Assembly: GCF_002367995.1 (NCBI RefSeq)
Contig: NZ_AP018207.1
Coordinates: 682,001-746,000 of the forward strand
Direction of reading: 5' to 3'
From: Calothrix brevissima NIES-22
GTDB lineage: Bacteria; Cyanobacteriota; Cyanobacteriia; Cyanobacteriales; Nostocaceae
Length of the DNA: 64,000 nt
The notes beneath the pieces are model-generated. The model was not told the origin of the DNA, did not search any database, and saw only the letters and a program-made list of their open reading frames with translations. The position numbers were made by a program, and so were the translations under genes. This document shows, one piece after another, positions 16,878-25,390 of this stretch (its first letter is position 1; each line of letters opens with the position of its first letter).

Positions 16878-17819
16878 ATGAAATCCCAGAAAACATTCAA
16901 TTTTTTCGCACTGATAGGAGTCGCGATCGCGATCGCCATCATCACTGCTATCAGTTTCTGGATGGGAAAGCAGGCTTATACCTGGCTTCCTCCACAAGCT
17001 GCGGCTGAATCTATCCTCATCGATGATTTAATCAGCTTCTTAGTTACTTTAGGTGCCTTTATCTTTTTGGGAGTGACTGCTACTCTCATGTATTCGATTC
17101 TTTTCCATCGCGCACCTAAAGGTGATTACAGCGACGGCCCGCCAATTGAAGGTAATATTACCCTAGAAGTAGTTTGGACAGCGATTCCCATCCTCTTAGT
17201 ATTTTGGATTGCCAGTTACAGCTACCAAATCTACGAACAAATGGGGATTCAAGGGCCAATGGCATTGGTACACCTGCATAATCCCGTAGGTATGGAATCA
17301 GCCTATGCAGCACCTAAAGATAAAAATGCCCCAGTCAAGCCTGTAGCCGCACCAGTGGAAAAAATAGACGTAATTGCCAAACAATGGGCATGGGTCTTCC
17401 ACTATCCAGAAACAGATGTTACCAGTAGCGAACTACATCTGCCAAGCGATCGCCGTATCCGTTTGGCATTAAAATCCGAAGATGTCCTCCACGGCTTCTA
17501 TATCCCCGCATTCCGCCTGAAGCAAGACATCATTCCCAACCACAACATTGACTTTGAATTTACACCCATTCGCCCAGGTAAGTACCAACTCACCGATTCT
17601 CAATATAGCGGTACATACTTTGCAACCATGTACGCAGATGTGGTAGTTGAATCTCCCGAACAATACCAGCAATGGCTAGCCCAAGCTGCAACCAACAAAC
17701 CTGTACCCGCAAAAAATCAAGCAGCTTACGAGTATGCCCAAGCCGCTAGTCAATCAGTTAAAACTGGTTGGGCTACTGTCGCACCTGGGTCAGCCCCACT
17801 AGTCAACTATCCTGGTTGA
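16878..17819 (+). CDS. coxB: Cytochrome oxidase subunit II, CuA-less Cox3 type
   Basis: A 313-aa subunit II: one N-terminal hydrophobic segment (FFALIGVAIAIAIITAISFW), a second one near residue 60, and the fold IDVIAKQWAWVFHYPE, VLHGFYIPAFRLKQDIIPNH and FTPIRPGKYQLTDSQYSG. In CuA-containing subunits the last region carries C-x3-C-x3-H; here the Cys and His positions are replaced (TDSQYSGTYFATM), so CuA cannot form. Such CuA-less enzymes (Cox3/ARTO group) are thought to take electrons from quinol. In Anabaena the cox3 operon is induced in heterocysts. The gene is followed after 14 bp by coxA. Confidence 0.92.
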   Translation: MKSQKTFNFFALIGVAIAIAIITAISFWMGKQAYTWLPPQAAAESILIDDLISFLVTLGAFIFLGVTATLMYSILFHRAPKGDYSDGPPIEGNITLEVVWTAIPILLVFWIASYSYQIYEQMGIQGPMALVHLHNPVGMESAYAAPKDKNAPVKPVAAPVEKIDVIAKQWAWVFHYPETDVTSSELHLPSDRRIRLALKSEDVLHGFYIPAFRLKQDIIPNHNIDFEFTPIRPGKYQLTDSQYSGTYFATMYADVVVESPEQYQQWLAQAATNKPVPAKNQAAYEYAQAASQSVKTGWATVAPGSAPLVNYPG

Positions 17820-17833
17820 AAGGACAAGAACCG

Positions 17834-18120
17834 ATGACAAATATCTCAATTGAAGGCGTCACCCTTCCTAGTGGAAAGCCTCAACACGAATCCCCAGGTG
17901 ATTGGAAGCGATACTTTAGCTTTAGTACAGACCATAAAGTTATTGGTATCCAATACCTCGTAACCGCATTTATCTTCTTTCTGGTTGGCGGTATCTTTGC
18001 AATGGTGATTCGTGGCGAATTAATTACCCCCGAATCAGACCTCATCGATCGCACAGTATATAACGGTATGTTCACCATGCACGGCACAGTGATGCTGTTT
18101 TTGTGGACATTTCCCTCTCT
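17834..18120 (+). CDS. coxA: coxA 5' segment (interrupted by a 39.8-kb element)
   Basis: The first 95 codons plus two bases of cytochrome/quinol oxidase subunit I. The segment covers the cytoplasmic start, the first helix (IQYLVTAFIFFLVGGIFAMV) and TVYNGMFTMHGTVMLFLW, with His83 as the expected low-spin haem ligand. After Ser95 the frame runs into foreign DNA and stops at 18149-18151. The missing part resumes at 57881; joining 18120 to 57881 gives FLWTFPSLVGFANYLVPL in frame, as in intact CoxA proteins, for a total of 557 aa. Start: ATG 17834 after AAAGGAC. In the integrated state no working subunit I can be made. Confidence 0.95.
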
Positions 18121-18141
18121 AGATAAACTAACAACGGACAT
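18116..18141. other. Left junction (attL) of the coxA element
   Basis: The core TCTCT is followed inside the element by AACAACGGACAT at 18130-18141. The right junction has ATGTCCCTTGTA at 57858-57869. In the excised circle these two 12-mers would face each other across the core as an imperfect inverted repeat (10 of 12 match), as expected for the two half-sites of a serine recombinase. The centre between them falls on the CT step at 18119-18120. Confidence 0.7.
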
Positions 18142-18180
18142 TTTATGCTAAACTAGTCTGACATTGAGTTTTAGAGCTTT

Positions 18181-19557
18181 ATGCGGGTCGGTTACGTTAG
18201 AGTATCGAAATTTGAACAGAGCGACGCGCTGACTCAACAAACCGCCAGAATTGAAAAAGCTGGCTGTAGCTTGATTTTTTCTGACATCGAATCTGGGCGA
18301 AGCGACAGCCGGAAAAACTTCAACAAAATGCTCGCAATGTGCCGCGAAGGACAAATCAAAGAAATCGCGATCACTCGAATCGATAGACTGGCTAGGTCTG
18401 TGATGACCATCGCTAAAACAATCGCACTACTCGAAAAGTTGAATATCAAACTTGTCATCTTAGATGCCCCTGTAGAAGATGCATCAAGCCCATTTGGGTG
18501 GTTTTCTCTCAATCAAATGGCAGGACTAGCCGAGTTTGAATCTCGGTTGTTACAGAGCAGAGTCAACCACGGATTAGAGCATTTTCGCGAACAAAACAAA
18601 GCTTATCAGCCACCGTTAGGGTTCGCTAGAGTTGACGGTAAGTATGTTCCCGATCTGACTATACATCAGCCCAGTGGAAAAACTAATTGGGCAATAGCCC
18701 AGGAAATTATTCAATATTTTTTATCTCAAAAAACTTCGCTGCGAAATACTATTCAACACTTTATCAAAGAATTCAATATTCAGTTTTCCCCTCCAGGGCT
18801 ACGTTCTTGGTTGTTGAACCCAGTATTGCGAGGTCACACTAGGTATAACGTCAAATTTAATCGCGTTAACCCCGAAAAATGGGATATTCGAGAAAATACC
18901 CATCAGCCTTTGATCTCAAAAGAAGTTTACCAACAGATTGAAACTCGGCTGAGAGAAAATCAACGCCTGTGGGGTAGGAACTTTGAGGGTGCCACACAAA
19001 CAGATATTGGCGGGCGTTTATTGTCTGGGCAAATTATCTGCGGTTCCTGCGGAGGGAAATGTTATGTCCATGATGCTAAAAGATCGATGGGATTGCGATG
19101 CAAACGTCGCCGGGTTTACGGCGAAACTGCTTGCAGCAATAGAACCGCAGTTTCACTGATAAAGGTTGTCGATGCCGTTGATGCTGCCTTAACAACAAAA
19201 GCGATCAAACTCAGGGATTATGTTGTCAGCAGCCAGCCATCGAACCAAGATACCCCAGAAATTATCGAGCTTAAATCCCGTCTTGAGGTGCTGCGAAAAC
19301 TTCCCAAAGATTCGATTATTGAAGAAGCAATCGACCGCACAGTAGTCAAGATTCAGCAACTTCAGCAACAAAACATTCAATTCGCTTTTGTTGGGGCAAG
19401 TTTGCAAAAAGAATTGATAGAAACTTTCGGCGATGATGAGTTCCTTGAGGTTATGCCAGATGAAACCAAGAAGGGTTTGTACAAAAAATTTGTCAAGGAA
19501 GTAAAAGTACTAAACGGCAATGTCATCTCCGTCTTGTTGGTTGAGATACTGCGGTAG
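18181..19557 (+). CDS. xisF: XisF-like large serine recombinase
   Basis: A 458-aa site-specific recombinase. The N-terminal resolvase domain begins MRVGYVRVSKFEQSD with the predicted nucleophile Ser9 and contains EIAITRIDRLARS near residue 62. A recombinase domain follows (PPLGFARVDGKYVPD; SWLLNPVLRGHTRYN), then a zinc-ribbon with Cys pairs (ICGSCGGKCYVHD, then GLRCKRRRVYGETACSNR) and a helical tail. This architecture equals XisF of the fdxN element, whose excision also needs XisH and XisI in Anabaena; I see neither here. It is transcribed inward from the left junction, 60 bp inside the element, and lies in line with the interrupted cox operon. Start ATG 18181. The likely role is excision of the element. 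Confidence 0.92.
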   Translation: MRVGYVRVSKFEQSDALTQQTARIEKAGCSLIFSDIESGRSDSRKNFNKMLAMCREGQIKEIAITRIDRLARSVMTIAKTIALLEKLNIKLVILDAPVEDASSPFGWFSLNQMAGLAEFESRLLQSRVNHGLEHFREQNKAYQPPLGFARVDGKYVPDLTIHQPSGKTNWAIAQEIIQYFLSQKTSLRNTIQHFIKEFNIQFSPPGLRSWLLNPVLRGHTRYNVKFNRVNPEKWDIRENTHQPLISKEVYQQIETRLRENQRLWGRNFEGATQTDIGGRLLSGQIICGSCGGKCYVHDAKRSMGLRCKRRRVYGETACSNRTAVSLIKVVDAVDAALTTKAIKLRDYVVSSQPSNQDTPEIIELKSRLEVLRKLPKDSIIEEAIDRTVVKIQQLQQQNIQFAFVGASLQKELIETFGDDEFLEVMPDETKKGLYKKFVKEVKVLNGNVISVLLVEILR

Positions 19558-19719
19558 CAACTCTGGGTTTGTCATGATCATTTTTTTTGTTGCTTTATCT
19601 ACATTCAACGGCTTCACCAAACGAAATAACATAGCTAGCCTGAGCAGTTCTTCAGATAGAGTTTCGTTCTTCCTGGGAATGTAGCGAGACACATCAAATT
19701 CGGTTTTTCTTTGCGGCAT
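19510..19719 (-). CDS. Small basic protein beside xisF, function unknown
   Basis: A 69-aa frame (MPQRKTEFDVSRYIPRK ...) with a charged, protein-like composition, converging on the recombinase and overlapping its last 48 bp. I do not recognise a family. Small basic proteins next to serine recombinases are often directionality factors, and nothing resembling xisH or xisI is present, so this is a candidate by position only. The ribosome-binding site is weak. It may also be a chance frame. Confidence 0.4.
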   Translation of the reverse strand: MPQRKTEFDVSRYIPRKNETLSEELLRLAMLFRLVKPLNVDKATKKMIMTNPELLPQYLNQQDGDDIAV

Positions 19720-20120
19720 GATTTTTCTGTGGCGTTCTATTTTTAGGTTAGTTTGTCGCCTAAAAATTTCTGTTACCTGCGATGCTTAAGGCGGGCTGCG
19801 CTACGCATTTGCTGAAATGATAGGCACTCTCTGGAAGACGGATAGATTTTATCTGGATTTTGCGTGATTCAATGAGTCACAATTCGCCCTGGCTGCTTGG
19901 TTATTTCGGGCGATCGCAACTTCAATTCTTAGAGGAAACCCTAATTCCCTCATTTAATAGCTGCTCAATGGAGATGACCATCCACATAAATTGCGTGATA
20001 ATTTGAGTGTAATGGAAGCACTAATTAAGTAGAACAAATGTAGCGCTATCGCTTAGTTGAGAACTACCATTACTGTAATTTGCTGTTACCCACAATAAGA
20101 CCCTAGAGGCAAATTTAAAT
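19720..20120. other. Intergenic region without a supported gene
   Basis: Noncoding sequence with one GGCGATCGCAAC HIP1-like site near 19908 and a patch of the small repeat family containing AAGGCGGGCTGCGCTACGC near 19789. The following gene needs a promoter here but none stands out. Confidence 0.45.
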
Positions 20121-20444
20121 ATGTCAAAGAAAGAAAGGAGATTTAAGGCAGTTAGTTCGCTTGATGATGTAGAAATTATTATTCAGGAGCCATGTCAGGT
20201 TCGGTGGGCAGATATGGAAGGTAATAGTGATGTGAGAAAATGTCACTATTGTCAATTAAATGTTTACAACTTTTTAAGCAAGTCTCCTGATGAAATTATC
20301 AATTTGATTAATCTCCATGAAGGCAAACTTTGCGCTCAGTTTTTTGCGCGTTATGATGTGACAATGACGATAGAATCTTGTCAGGAAAAACAAAAAAATA
20401 ATGGGATTGCTAGAGGTAAAATTCAGGTGATAAAGAGACAATAA
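20121..20444 (+). CDS. Conserved Cys-motif hypothetical protein
   Basis: A 107-aa protein with the pattern CQVRWADM, then RKCHYCQLNVYN, then GKLCAQFFARYDVTMTIESC. Proteins of this kind (Cys-x4-W-x2-M, R-x-C-x2-C-x3-V-x-N, G-x-L-C, then a final Cys) occur in many bacteria without known function; the Cys residues may bind zinc or form disulphides. No signal peptide is seen. It stands alone upstream of CRISPR array B on the opposite strand from the array transcript. Start ATG 20121. Confidence 0.6.
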   Translation: MSKKERRFKAVSSLDDVEIIIQEPCQVRWADMEGNSDVRKCHYCQLNVYNFLSKSPDEIINLINLHEGKLCAQFFARYDVTMTIESCQEKQKNNGIARGKIQVIKRQ

Positions 20445-20541
20445 TAAAATCTGTTGATATCTCAATTTAAGTGGCAAATACAGATAAGTAATGCCAACTT
20501 GCCAGCGTTCGCTCAAGCGGATTGATAGTTAATGTTTTAAG

Positions 20542-22017
20542 GTTTCAATCCCTAATAGGGAGTAAATGAAATTTCAACCAACCTGGTATGTTCTATAGCG
20601 TGTACCGTTGCGAGTGTTTCAATCCCTAATAGGGAGTAAATGAAATTTCAACTTGCTTTGCCAAGTTTAGCTGAGACTACTACTGCAACTGTTTCAATCC
20701 CTAATAGGGAGTAAATGAAATTTCAACTCTGGCGCTTATATTCGTGCCCGTGGTTCTACTACGTTTCAATCCCTAATAGGGAGTAAATGAAATTTCAACT
20801 TCTGATACTGTCTGTGGTCTTGCTTCTGGCGTGTTTCAATCCCTAATAGGGAGTAAATGAAATTTCAACTTAGCATTGCGTAATCTGGATTTTTGCATGG
20901 TTTTGTTTCAATCCCTAATAGGGAGTAAATGAAATTTCAACCCAGTTTGGGAAACTGTGCAGGGGGCTTTTGATTCTGTTTCAATCCCTAATAGGGAGTA
21001 AATGAAATTTCAACACAAATGACTCAATATCGATTGAAGACTGCAACGTTTCAATCCCTAATAGGGAGTAAATGAAATTTCAACTGTCCTACGCCAATCA
21101 ATGGATTTACTTCCTGCCAGTTTCAATCCCTAATAGGGAGTAAATGAAATTTCAACATATTAGCAGCAATGGCAGCAAGAGAATCAGTAAGTTTCAATCC
21201 CTAATAGGGAGTAAATGAAATTTCAACCTCTCCTTTGCGGGGCAACCCAGTCTCAGCAGGCGTTTCAATCCCTAATAGGGAGTAAATGAAATTTCAACGG
21301 CACAGCGCAACGCACCAACTCAGTTCCTACAGGTTTCAATCCCTAATAGGGAGTAAATGAAATTTCAACTAAAATGAGGGTATTTACATGGGCAATAAAT
21401 ATGGGTTTCAATCCCTAATAGGGAGTAAATGAAATTTCAACCCGCATTTCCTTTACTCCTGAAGTGGTCTAATGTTTCAATCCCTAATAGGGAGTAAATG
21501 AAATTTCAACCATACATGCGCCACCAACGCCATCTAAGAGTGATCGGTTTCAATCCCTAATAGGGAGTAAATGAAATTTCAACTGGTATGGCGCAAAGTG
21601 AAAACATCCGCGCTTGGGTTTCAATCCCTAATAGGGAGTAAATGAAATTTCAACTCGCAACAATCACAAAGCATGGGGTTGATGACTTTGGTTTCAATCC
21701 CTAATAGGGAGTAAATGAAATTTCAACTTACTGACTTTCCGGATAGCTCGAATTTGGCTTGTGGTTTCAATCCCTAATAGGGAGTAAATGAAATTTCAAC
21801 TTTCAAAGGCACGTAGGCGATCCATTAAATCGGCGCTGTTTCAATCCCTAATAGGGAGTAAATGAAATTTCAACGGTAAAGCATTCCTCTAAGTCGCTTT
21901 CACCTTCTGTTTCAATCCCTAATAGGGAGTAAATGAAATTTCAACCTAAACGATCCAGATAAACCTAGTACCACTACCGCGTTTCAATCCCTAATAGGGA
22001 GTAAATGAAATTTCAAC
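20542..22017 (-). CRISPR. CRISPR array B, 21 repeats of 37 bp (type I-D)
   Basis: There are 21 repeats that I read as identical and 20 spacers of 32-38 bp. In crRNA orientation (minus strand) the repeat begins GTTGAAATTTCATTTACTCC and ends CTATTAGGGATTGAAAC, with stem TCCCTA/TAGGGA and an 8-nt handle ATTGAAAC. The leader must lie between 22018 and the cas2 end at 22231. Complete repeat identity from end to end contrasts with the variant blocks of array A and suggests a younger or well-maintained array. The array lies directly downstream of cas2 of the I-D operon in the same direction and wholly inside the coxA element. Confidence 0.97.
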
Positions 22018-22230
22018 TGCGGAAGCTTGAAAGTTAATCTATATGCAGTTTTCAAGGTTCTGGAGCGCGGATAGCGCCATAATAACATAAGCAATAGTAA
22101 AAATGCAAAACCAAAATAACTGAAAGTCTTTCTATATAAGGCGCGCGGGTGATTGGAGAACAGTGAATGCTTGAAAGCCTGAAGTAGAAATAGTTTCACC
22201 TCATTTTTGGTGAAACTATATTTTCCACAC
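22018..22230 (-). promoter_or_regulatory. Leader of CRISPR array B
   Basis: 213 bp of noncoding DNA between cas2 and the array. Close to the first repeat lies TGCAGTTTTCAAGGTTCTG (22044-22062), matching the array A leader motif with one mismatch. An AT-rich stretch read on the minus strand (TTGCTTATGTTATTATGG, about 22073-22090) could be part of a promoter. A short inverted repeat (GTTTCACC/GGTGAAAC, near 22193-22214) just after the cas2 stop may end the cas transcript. Confidence 0.65.
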
Positions 22231-22518
22231 CTACCCATCCGCGCATTCGGCAAAGAAAATAGTATCATCGGGGACTGGTTCGCCACCAATACGTTCAACC
22301 TTACCAAAGCAGCAACTACACAGAGAGTAAAAACGGATATTGTCCGTATCAGTTTTAATCAACTTATGCAAGCGCGATCGCAGTTTGGCGTATTGGGTAT
22401 CATTCAACTGACATTCAAAAATACTATACTGCACCCATTGCCCATAAGACTTGAGAATGTTATGAATCTTTGTGCGGCGCTTATCTTCGGAAATATCGTA
22501 GGATATAACAACATTCAT
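22231..22518 (-). CDS. cas2: Cas2, spacer-acquisition subunit
   Basis: A 95-aa Cas2. It starts MNVVISYDISEDKRRTKIHN with the conserved Asp after the first strand, then SYGQWVQYSIFECQL, the typical second strand and helix. Cas2 dimers bridge two Cas1 dimers and set the spacer length. The C terminus (CSCCFGKVERIGGEPVPDD) is common in cyanobacterial I-D and III-associated Cas2. It lies 22 bp after cas1 and directly before the array leader, completing the adaptation module cas4-cas1-cas2. Confidence 0.93.
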   Translation of the reverse strand: MNVVISYDISEDKRRTKIHNILKSYGQWVQYSIFECQLNDTQYAKLRSRLHKLIKTDTDNIRFYSLCSCCFGKVERIGGEPVPDDTIFFAECADG

Positions 22519-22540
22519 CGGTAATTTTCCTCTGGAGTAT

Positions 22541-23545
22541 TTACTTCAAAATCAAAGGTGGATACTTGTCAATTTCGCCCATGAGGTATTTCGCTAATAA
22601 TCGAGCTTGTAATTCAAAAGCTTCTTGATAAGTACATTTACGGCCAAATACGGGATGTTTAAATTCCGATAACTTCTTTTGTGCGTATAACTGTAAAAAT
22701 GTTTTTCGTCCCGAAGCAGTCAGAGAAACCGCACCGCTTAAGGGTTCAGAGACAAAATCAGCAGGTATCAACAAGCGTTTATTTAAAGCCGATAACACTA
22801 CCGTATCGACAACCAAAGGGCGAAATTCTTCCATTAAATCTAGTGCCAGAGATGGTCTACCATAACGTTCGCAATGCAAGTATCCTAAATATGGATCGAA
22901 GCCGACAATATTAATTGCACCTTGCACATCATGACGCAACAACGCATAGCCAAAGCTAAGTAAAGAATTCACCGGATCGGTAGGCGGACGGCGGACGCGA
23001 CCGTTAAAATCAAATTCTGGAACCCGAATTAGCTCAGAAAAACAGCCAAAGTAAGCCGCACTACCAGCACCTTCCAAGCCTCGCAGCGAATTAATCTTAT
23101 GAGTTGTGTCAATTGGTGCGATCGCCTGCTCAATGCGAGTAATATTCTTTGATAAGTCTAAATCTGTAGATTCGCGCTGTCGGCGCAGTAATATCTGCCG
23201 ATAATTTTTCAATTTACCGCGCACAAAACCCTGCACCAAGTGAATCGCCTGGGTTGATTCTCCCGCCGCTTGCCATTGCGCCTTGCGAACAAATATATTT
23301 TTAGTAACCTCTGGTTCTAAGCGTCCTAAATAACCACCAGTATGAGTCAGAAATGTTAGCGGAATATGACGCTCAAGTAATTCCGAAATTACAGCAGGTG
23401 AAACAGTAGCACGCCCTAAAACTACAACGCCATCGATTTTTAGCAAAGGTACATCTAAAATCGTCTTTTTCTCAAACTTAACATTTAGACGCTCATCTAC
23501 CTTCCCAATAAAAGCATCTTCTTGGGTAATATAAACTGTGCCCAT
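22541..23545 (-). CDS. cas1: Cas1 integrase
   Basis: A 334-aa Cas1 from ATG 23545 (GTVYITQEDAFIGKVDERLN). An N-terminal beta domain is followed by the helical catalytic domain. The expected metal ligands are visible as Glu in LRGLEGAGSAAYF, His in GYLHCERYGRPSLALDL and Asp in the same segment. The frame extends two codons further to a TTG but the ATG is conventional. Cas1 integrates spacers at the leader end. It is preceded by a 131-bp gap after cas4 that carries a small repeat-like sequence. The protein is complete, so array B should be able to grow. Confidence 0.94.
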   Translation of the reverse strand: MGTVYITQEDAFIGKVDERLNVKFEKKTILDVPLLKIDGVVVLGRATVSPAVISELLERHIPLTFLTHTGGYLGRLEPEVTKNIFVRKAQWQAAGESTQAIHLVQGFVRGKLKNYRQILLRRQRESTDLDLSKNITRIEQAIAPIDTTHKINSLRGLEGAGSAAYFGCFSELIRVPEFDFNGRVRRPPTDPVNSLLSFGYALLRHDVQGAINIVGFDPYLGYLHCERYGRPSLALDLMEEFRPLVVDTVVLSALNKRLLIPADFVSEPLSGAVSLTASGRKTFLQLYAQKKLSEFKHPVFGRKCTYQEAFELQARLLAKYLMGEIDKYPPLILK

Positions 23546-23676
23546 AATCAAATCTCAAAGTAAATTACAAACAATAGGAAAATTTGTCGGGTGTTTTATG
23601 CCGTAGGCTAACGCACCGTGAATCATTGATGGTATATCGGTGCGCTGCGCGACAACACACCCTACTCACTGTCTAA

Positions 23677-24270
23677 TTAATGTGACTCTTGATAACGCTT
23701 GACTTTATCGGTTGCTTGTGGTAAGCATGAAGGGTAAAGACTGCAACCATCACAGCGTTTTGTTTTCATCGGTATTGGCATTGCACCTGTAAATAGCAAT
23801 TGTTGAACAGCCTCAATTATTGCGATCGCACTTTGCCGCAATTCCTGAGTAATTTCTACTAACTGACGTTGATGTGAATGTGCATAATAAATGTAACCTG
23901 TGTTGATACTCTTCCCTGTCATTTCTTCCAAACACAAAGCTTGAGCGCAGACTTGCATTTCATCATTATCCCATTCACCCTTACGACCACGTTTATATTC
24001 AATTGGATAAAATGTGCCATTTTCAGCTTCAATCAAATCTGATTTGCCTATTAATTTATATTTATCAGATTTCAACCAAATTGCGCGTATTTGCCACGTA
24101 TCTTCAAGTTGTCCTTCACCAAATGTATGGACTCGTTCATGTAAACTTGTCCCTTCAATTGTGTATTGATTATCGATAAATTCTCCTGCACAAAACATCC
24201 GCCAACAGCGATGCGAACAGTAGGCATATTGATTTAATGCCGCAATAGGAATGTAATCAATTTCATTCAT
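23677..24270 (-). CDS. cas4: Cas4 exonuclease
   Basis: A 197-aa RecB-like nuclease. The N-terminal Cys motif AYCSHRCWRMF and the C-terminal KRCDGCSLYPSC together provide four or more Cys for an iron-sulphur cluster. The catalytic PD-(D/E)XK residues appear in LIGKSDLIEA and YPIEYKRGRKGEWDN, followed by the QVCAQALCLEE Gln motif. Cas4 trims prespacers and selects those with the right PAM during acquisition in I-D systems. It sits 30 bp after cas6 and ahead of cas1. The ATG at 24270 gives the full-length family start. Confidence 0.93.
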   Translation of the reverse strand: MNEIDYIPIAALNQYAYCSHRCWRMFCAGEFIDNQYTIEGTSLHERVHTFGEGQLEDTWQIRAIWLKSDKYKLIGKSDLIEAENGTFYPIEYKRGRKGEWDNDEMQVCAQALCLEEMTGKSINTGYIYYAHSHQRQLVEITQELRQSAIAIIEAVQQLLFTGAMPIPMKTKRCDGCSLYPSCLPQATDKVKRYQESH

Positions 24271-24300
24271 AATTTAATTTTAGACTTGCACAGAAATAAC

Positions 24301-25119
24301 TTATATCCGACGTACCATACCCATACCCATTGTTGTTTTTCTCCCCAACCCTGCATATAATGCAAAATCAGCTAAAGCGTTAATTTGCTTAATTGCTAAT
24401 GGTTCTACATTTCCTAAAATTCGATAGTTAATTGTGCCAAGACAACCGATAAACTTACTTTCATAGTTGCTGACAACTTCAGTATTGATATCAAAAGCAC
24501 TCGGATAAATTGATTCAATAGGAATACTAGAGATTTCCATCCCACTATACTTATTCCAACGACTAAGTAAGCTATTAAACACACATTCTTTAATGGGGAG
24601 AACTGTATCATATCCACCTTGACGGAAAGATACGGGTGTAGCAAAGCTAAAGCTTAAATTACGCTCTTTCTCTGATGCTTGTTCGTAAAGTTGTGCATAA
24701 TTACAAGCATTAGCCCAAGGTTGCTTTGATTGTGCTGTACCTTGAATTTGAGTAATATACAAATTTGCCGAACCCAAATGCCAAGGATGTTCTGGATTGA
24801 GATTTAACCACAATGGGGTTAATTTGCTAAATAAACCATCATCAAGTAAAGAAACACGCCACCAACAGGGAGTACCAGCCTCAATAGATTTTTGGTGAAT
24901 AAATTGCAACGTTTGGTAATGTGGTTTGGGTTGTCGTTGGATTTGCAATGGAGAGAGAGTAAAGGCTTTATCTGCATTCGATGAGTGTAGATATTCTCCC
25001 AAACTGGGATCTACAGAACTGATGAGAGTGAGAAATAATGCATGGAAATGTCTACCAGTCAAGAATTCTGGGTAGATGGGAGACTGGGGGACAAGATTGA
25101 GAACGAGACTATAAGGCAT
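24301..25119 (-). CDS. cas6: Cas6 crRNA-processing endoribonuclease
   Basis: A 272-aa Cas6 with two RAMP/ferredoxin halves. The early GRHFHALFLTLISS motif contains candidate catalytic or RNA-contacting His residues, and the protein ends with the glycine-rich loop YAGLGRKTTMGMGMVRRI. It should cut array B transcripts 8 nt upstream of each spacer, leaving ATTGAAAC handles. It is the only cas6 in the window, so it may also process array A transcripts, whose repeat has a similar stem and tail; that is inference. It is separated from csc1 by a gene on the other strand. Confidence 0.9.
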   Translation of the reverse strand: MPYSLVLNLVPQSPIYPEFLTGRHFHALFLTLISSVDPSLGEYLHSSNADKAFTLSPLQIQRQPKPHYQTLQFIHQKSIEAGTPCWWRVSLLDDGLFSKLTPLWLNLNPEHPWHLGSANLYITQIQGTAQSKQPWANACNYAQLYEQASEKERNLSFSFATPVSFRQGGYDTVLPIKECVFNSLLSRWNKYSGMEISSIPIESIYPSAFDINTEVVSNYESKFIGCLGTINYRILGNVEPLAIKQINALADFALYAGLGRKTTMGMGMVRRI

Positions 25120-25390
25120 TTTTTCAACTTTTTTAGACTAAGATTTGCTATAGCAATCCTATCTGAGTTGTGAAAATATTTTTTTTGATGAACCGCCTTC
25201 TCTGCGAGAGGCTTCCGCCAACGCGTAGCGTCTCGCAGAGAAGACGCCAAGTACGCCAAGGTTCAGAGAAAAAACTGAGAGTTAGCAAATTTCATAAATG
25301 ATTTAGGATTGCTATATATGCAGGTAAAACTTAAATTATGCAAATGTTACTCTACTTTTGGTAAATGTGATTACACCAGGAGAAAGACAG

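Noticed and set aside
22681-22914. Plus-strand frames inside cas1, cas10d, cas3' and other cas genes
   Set aside because: They are shadows of well-supported minus-strand genes.
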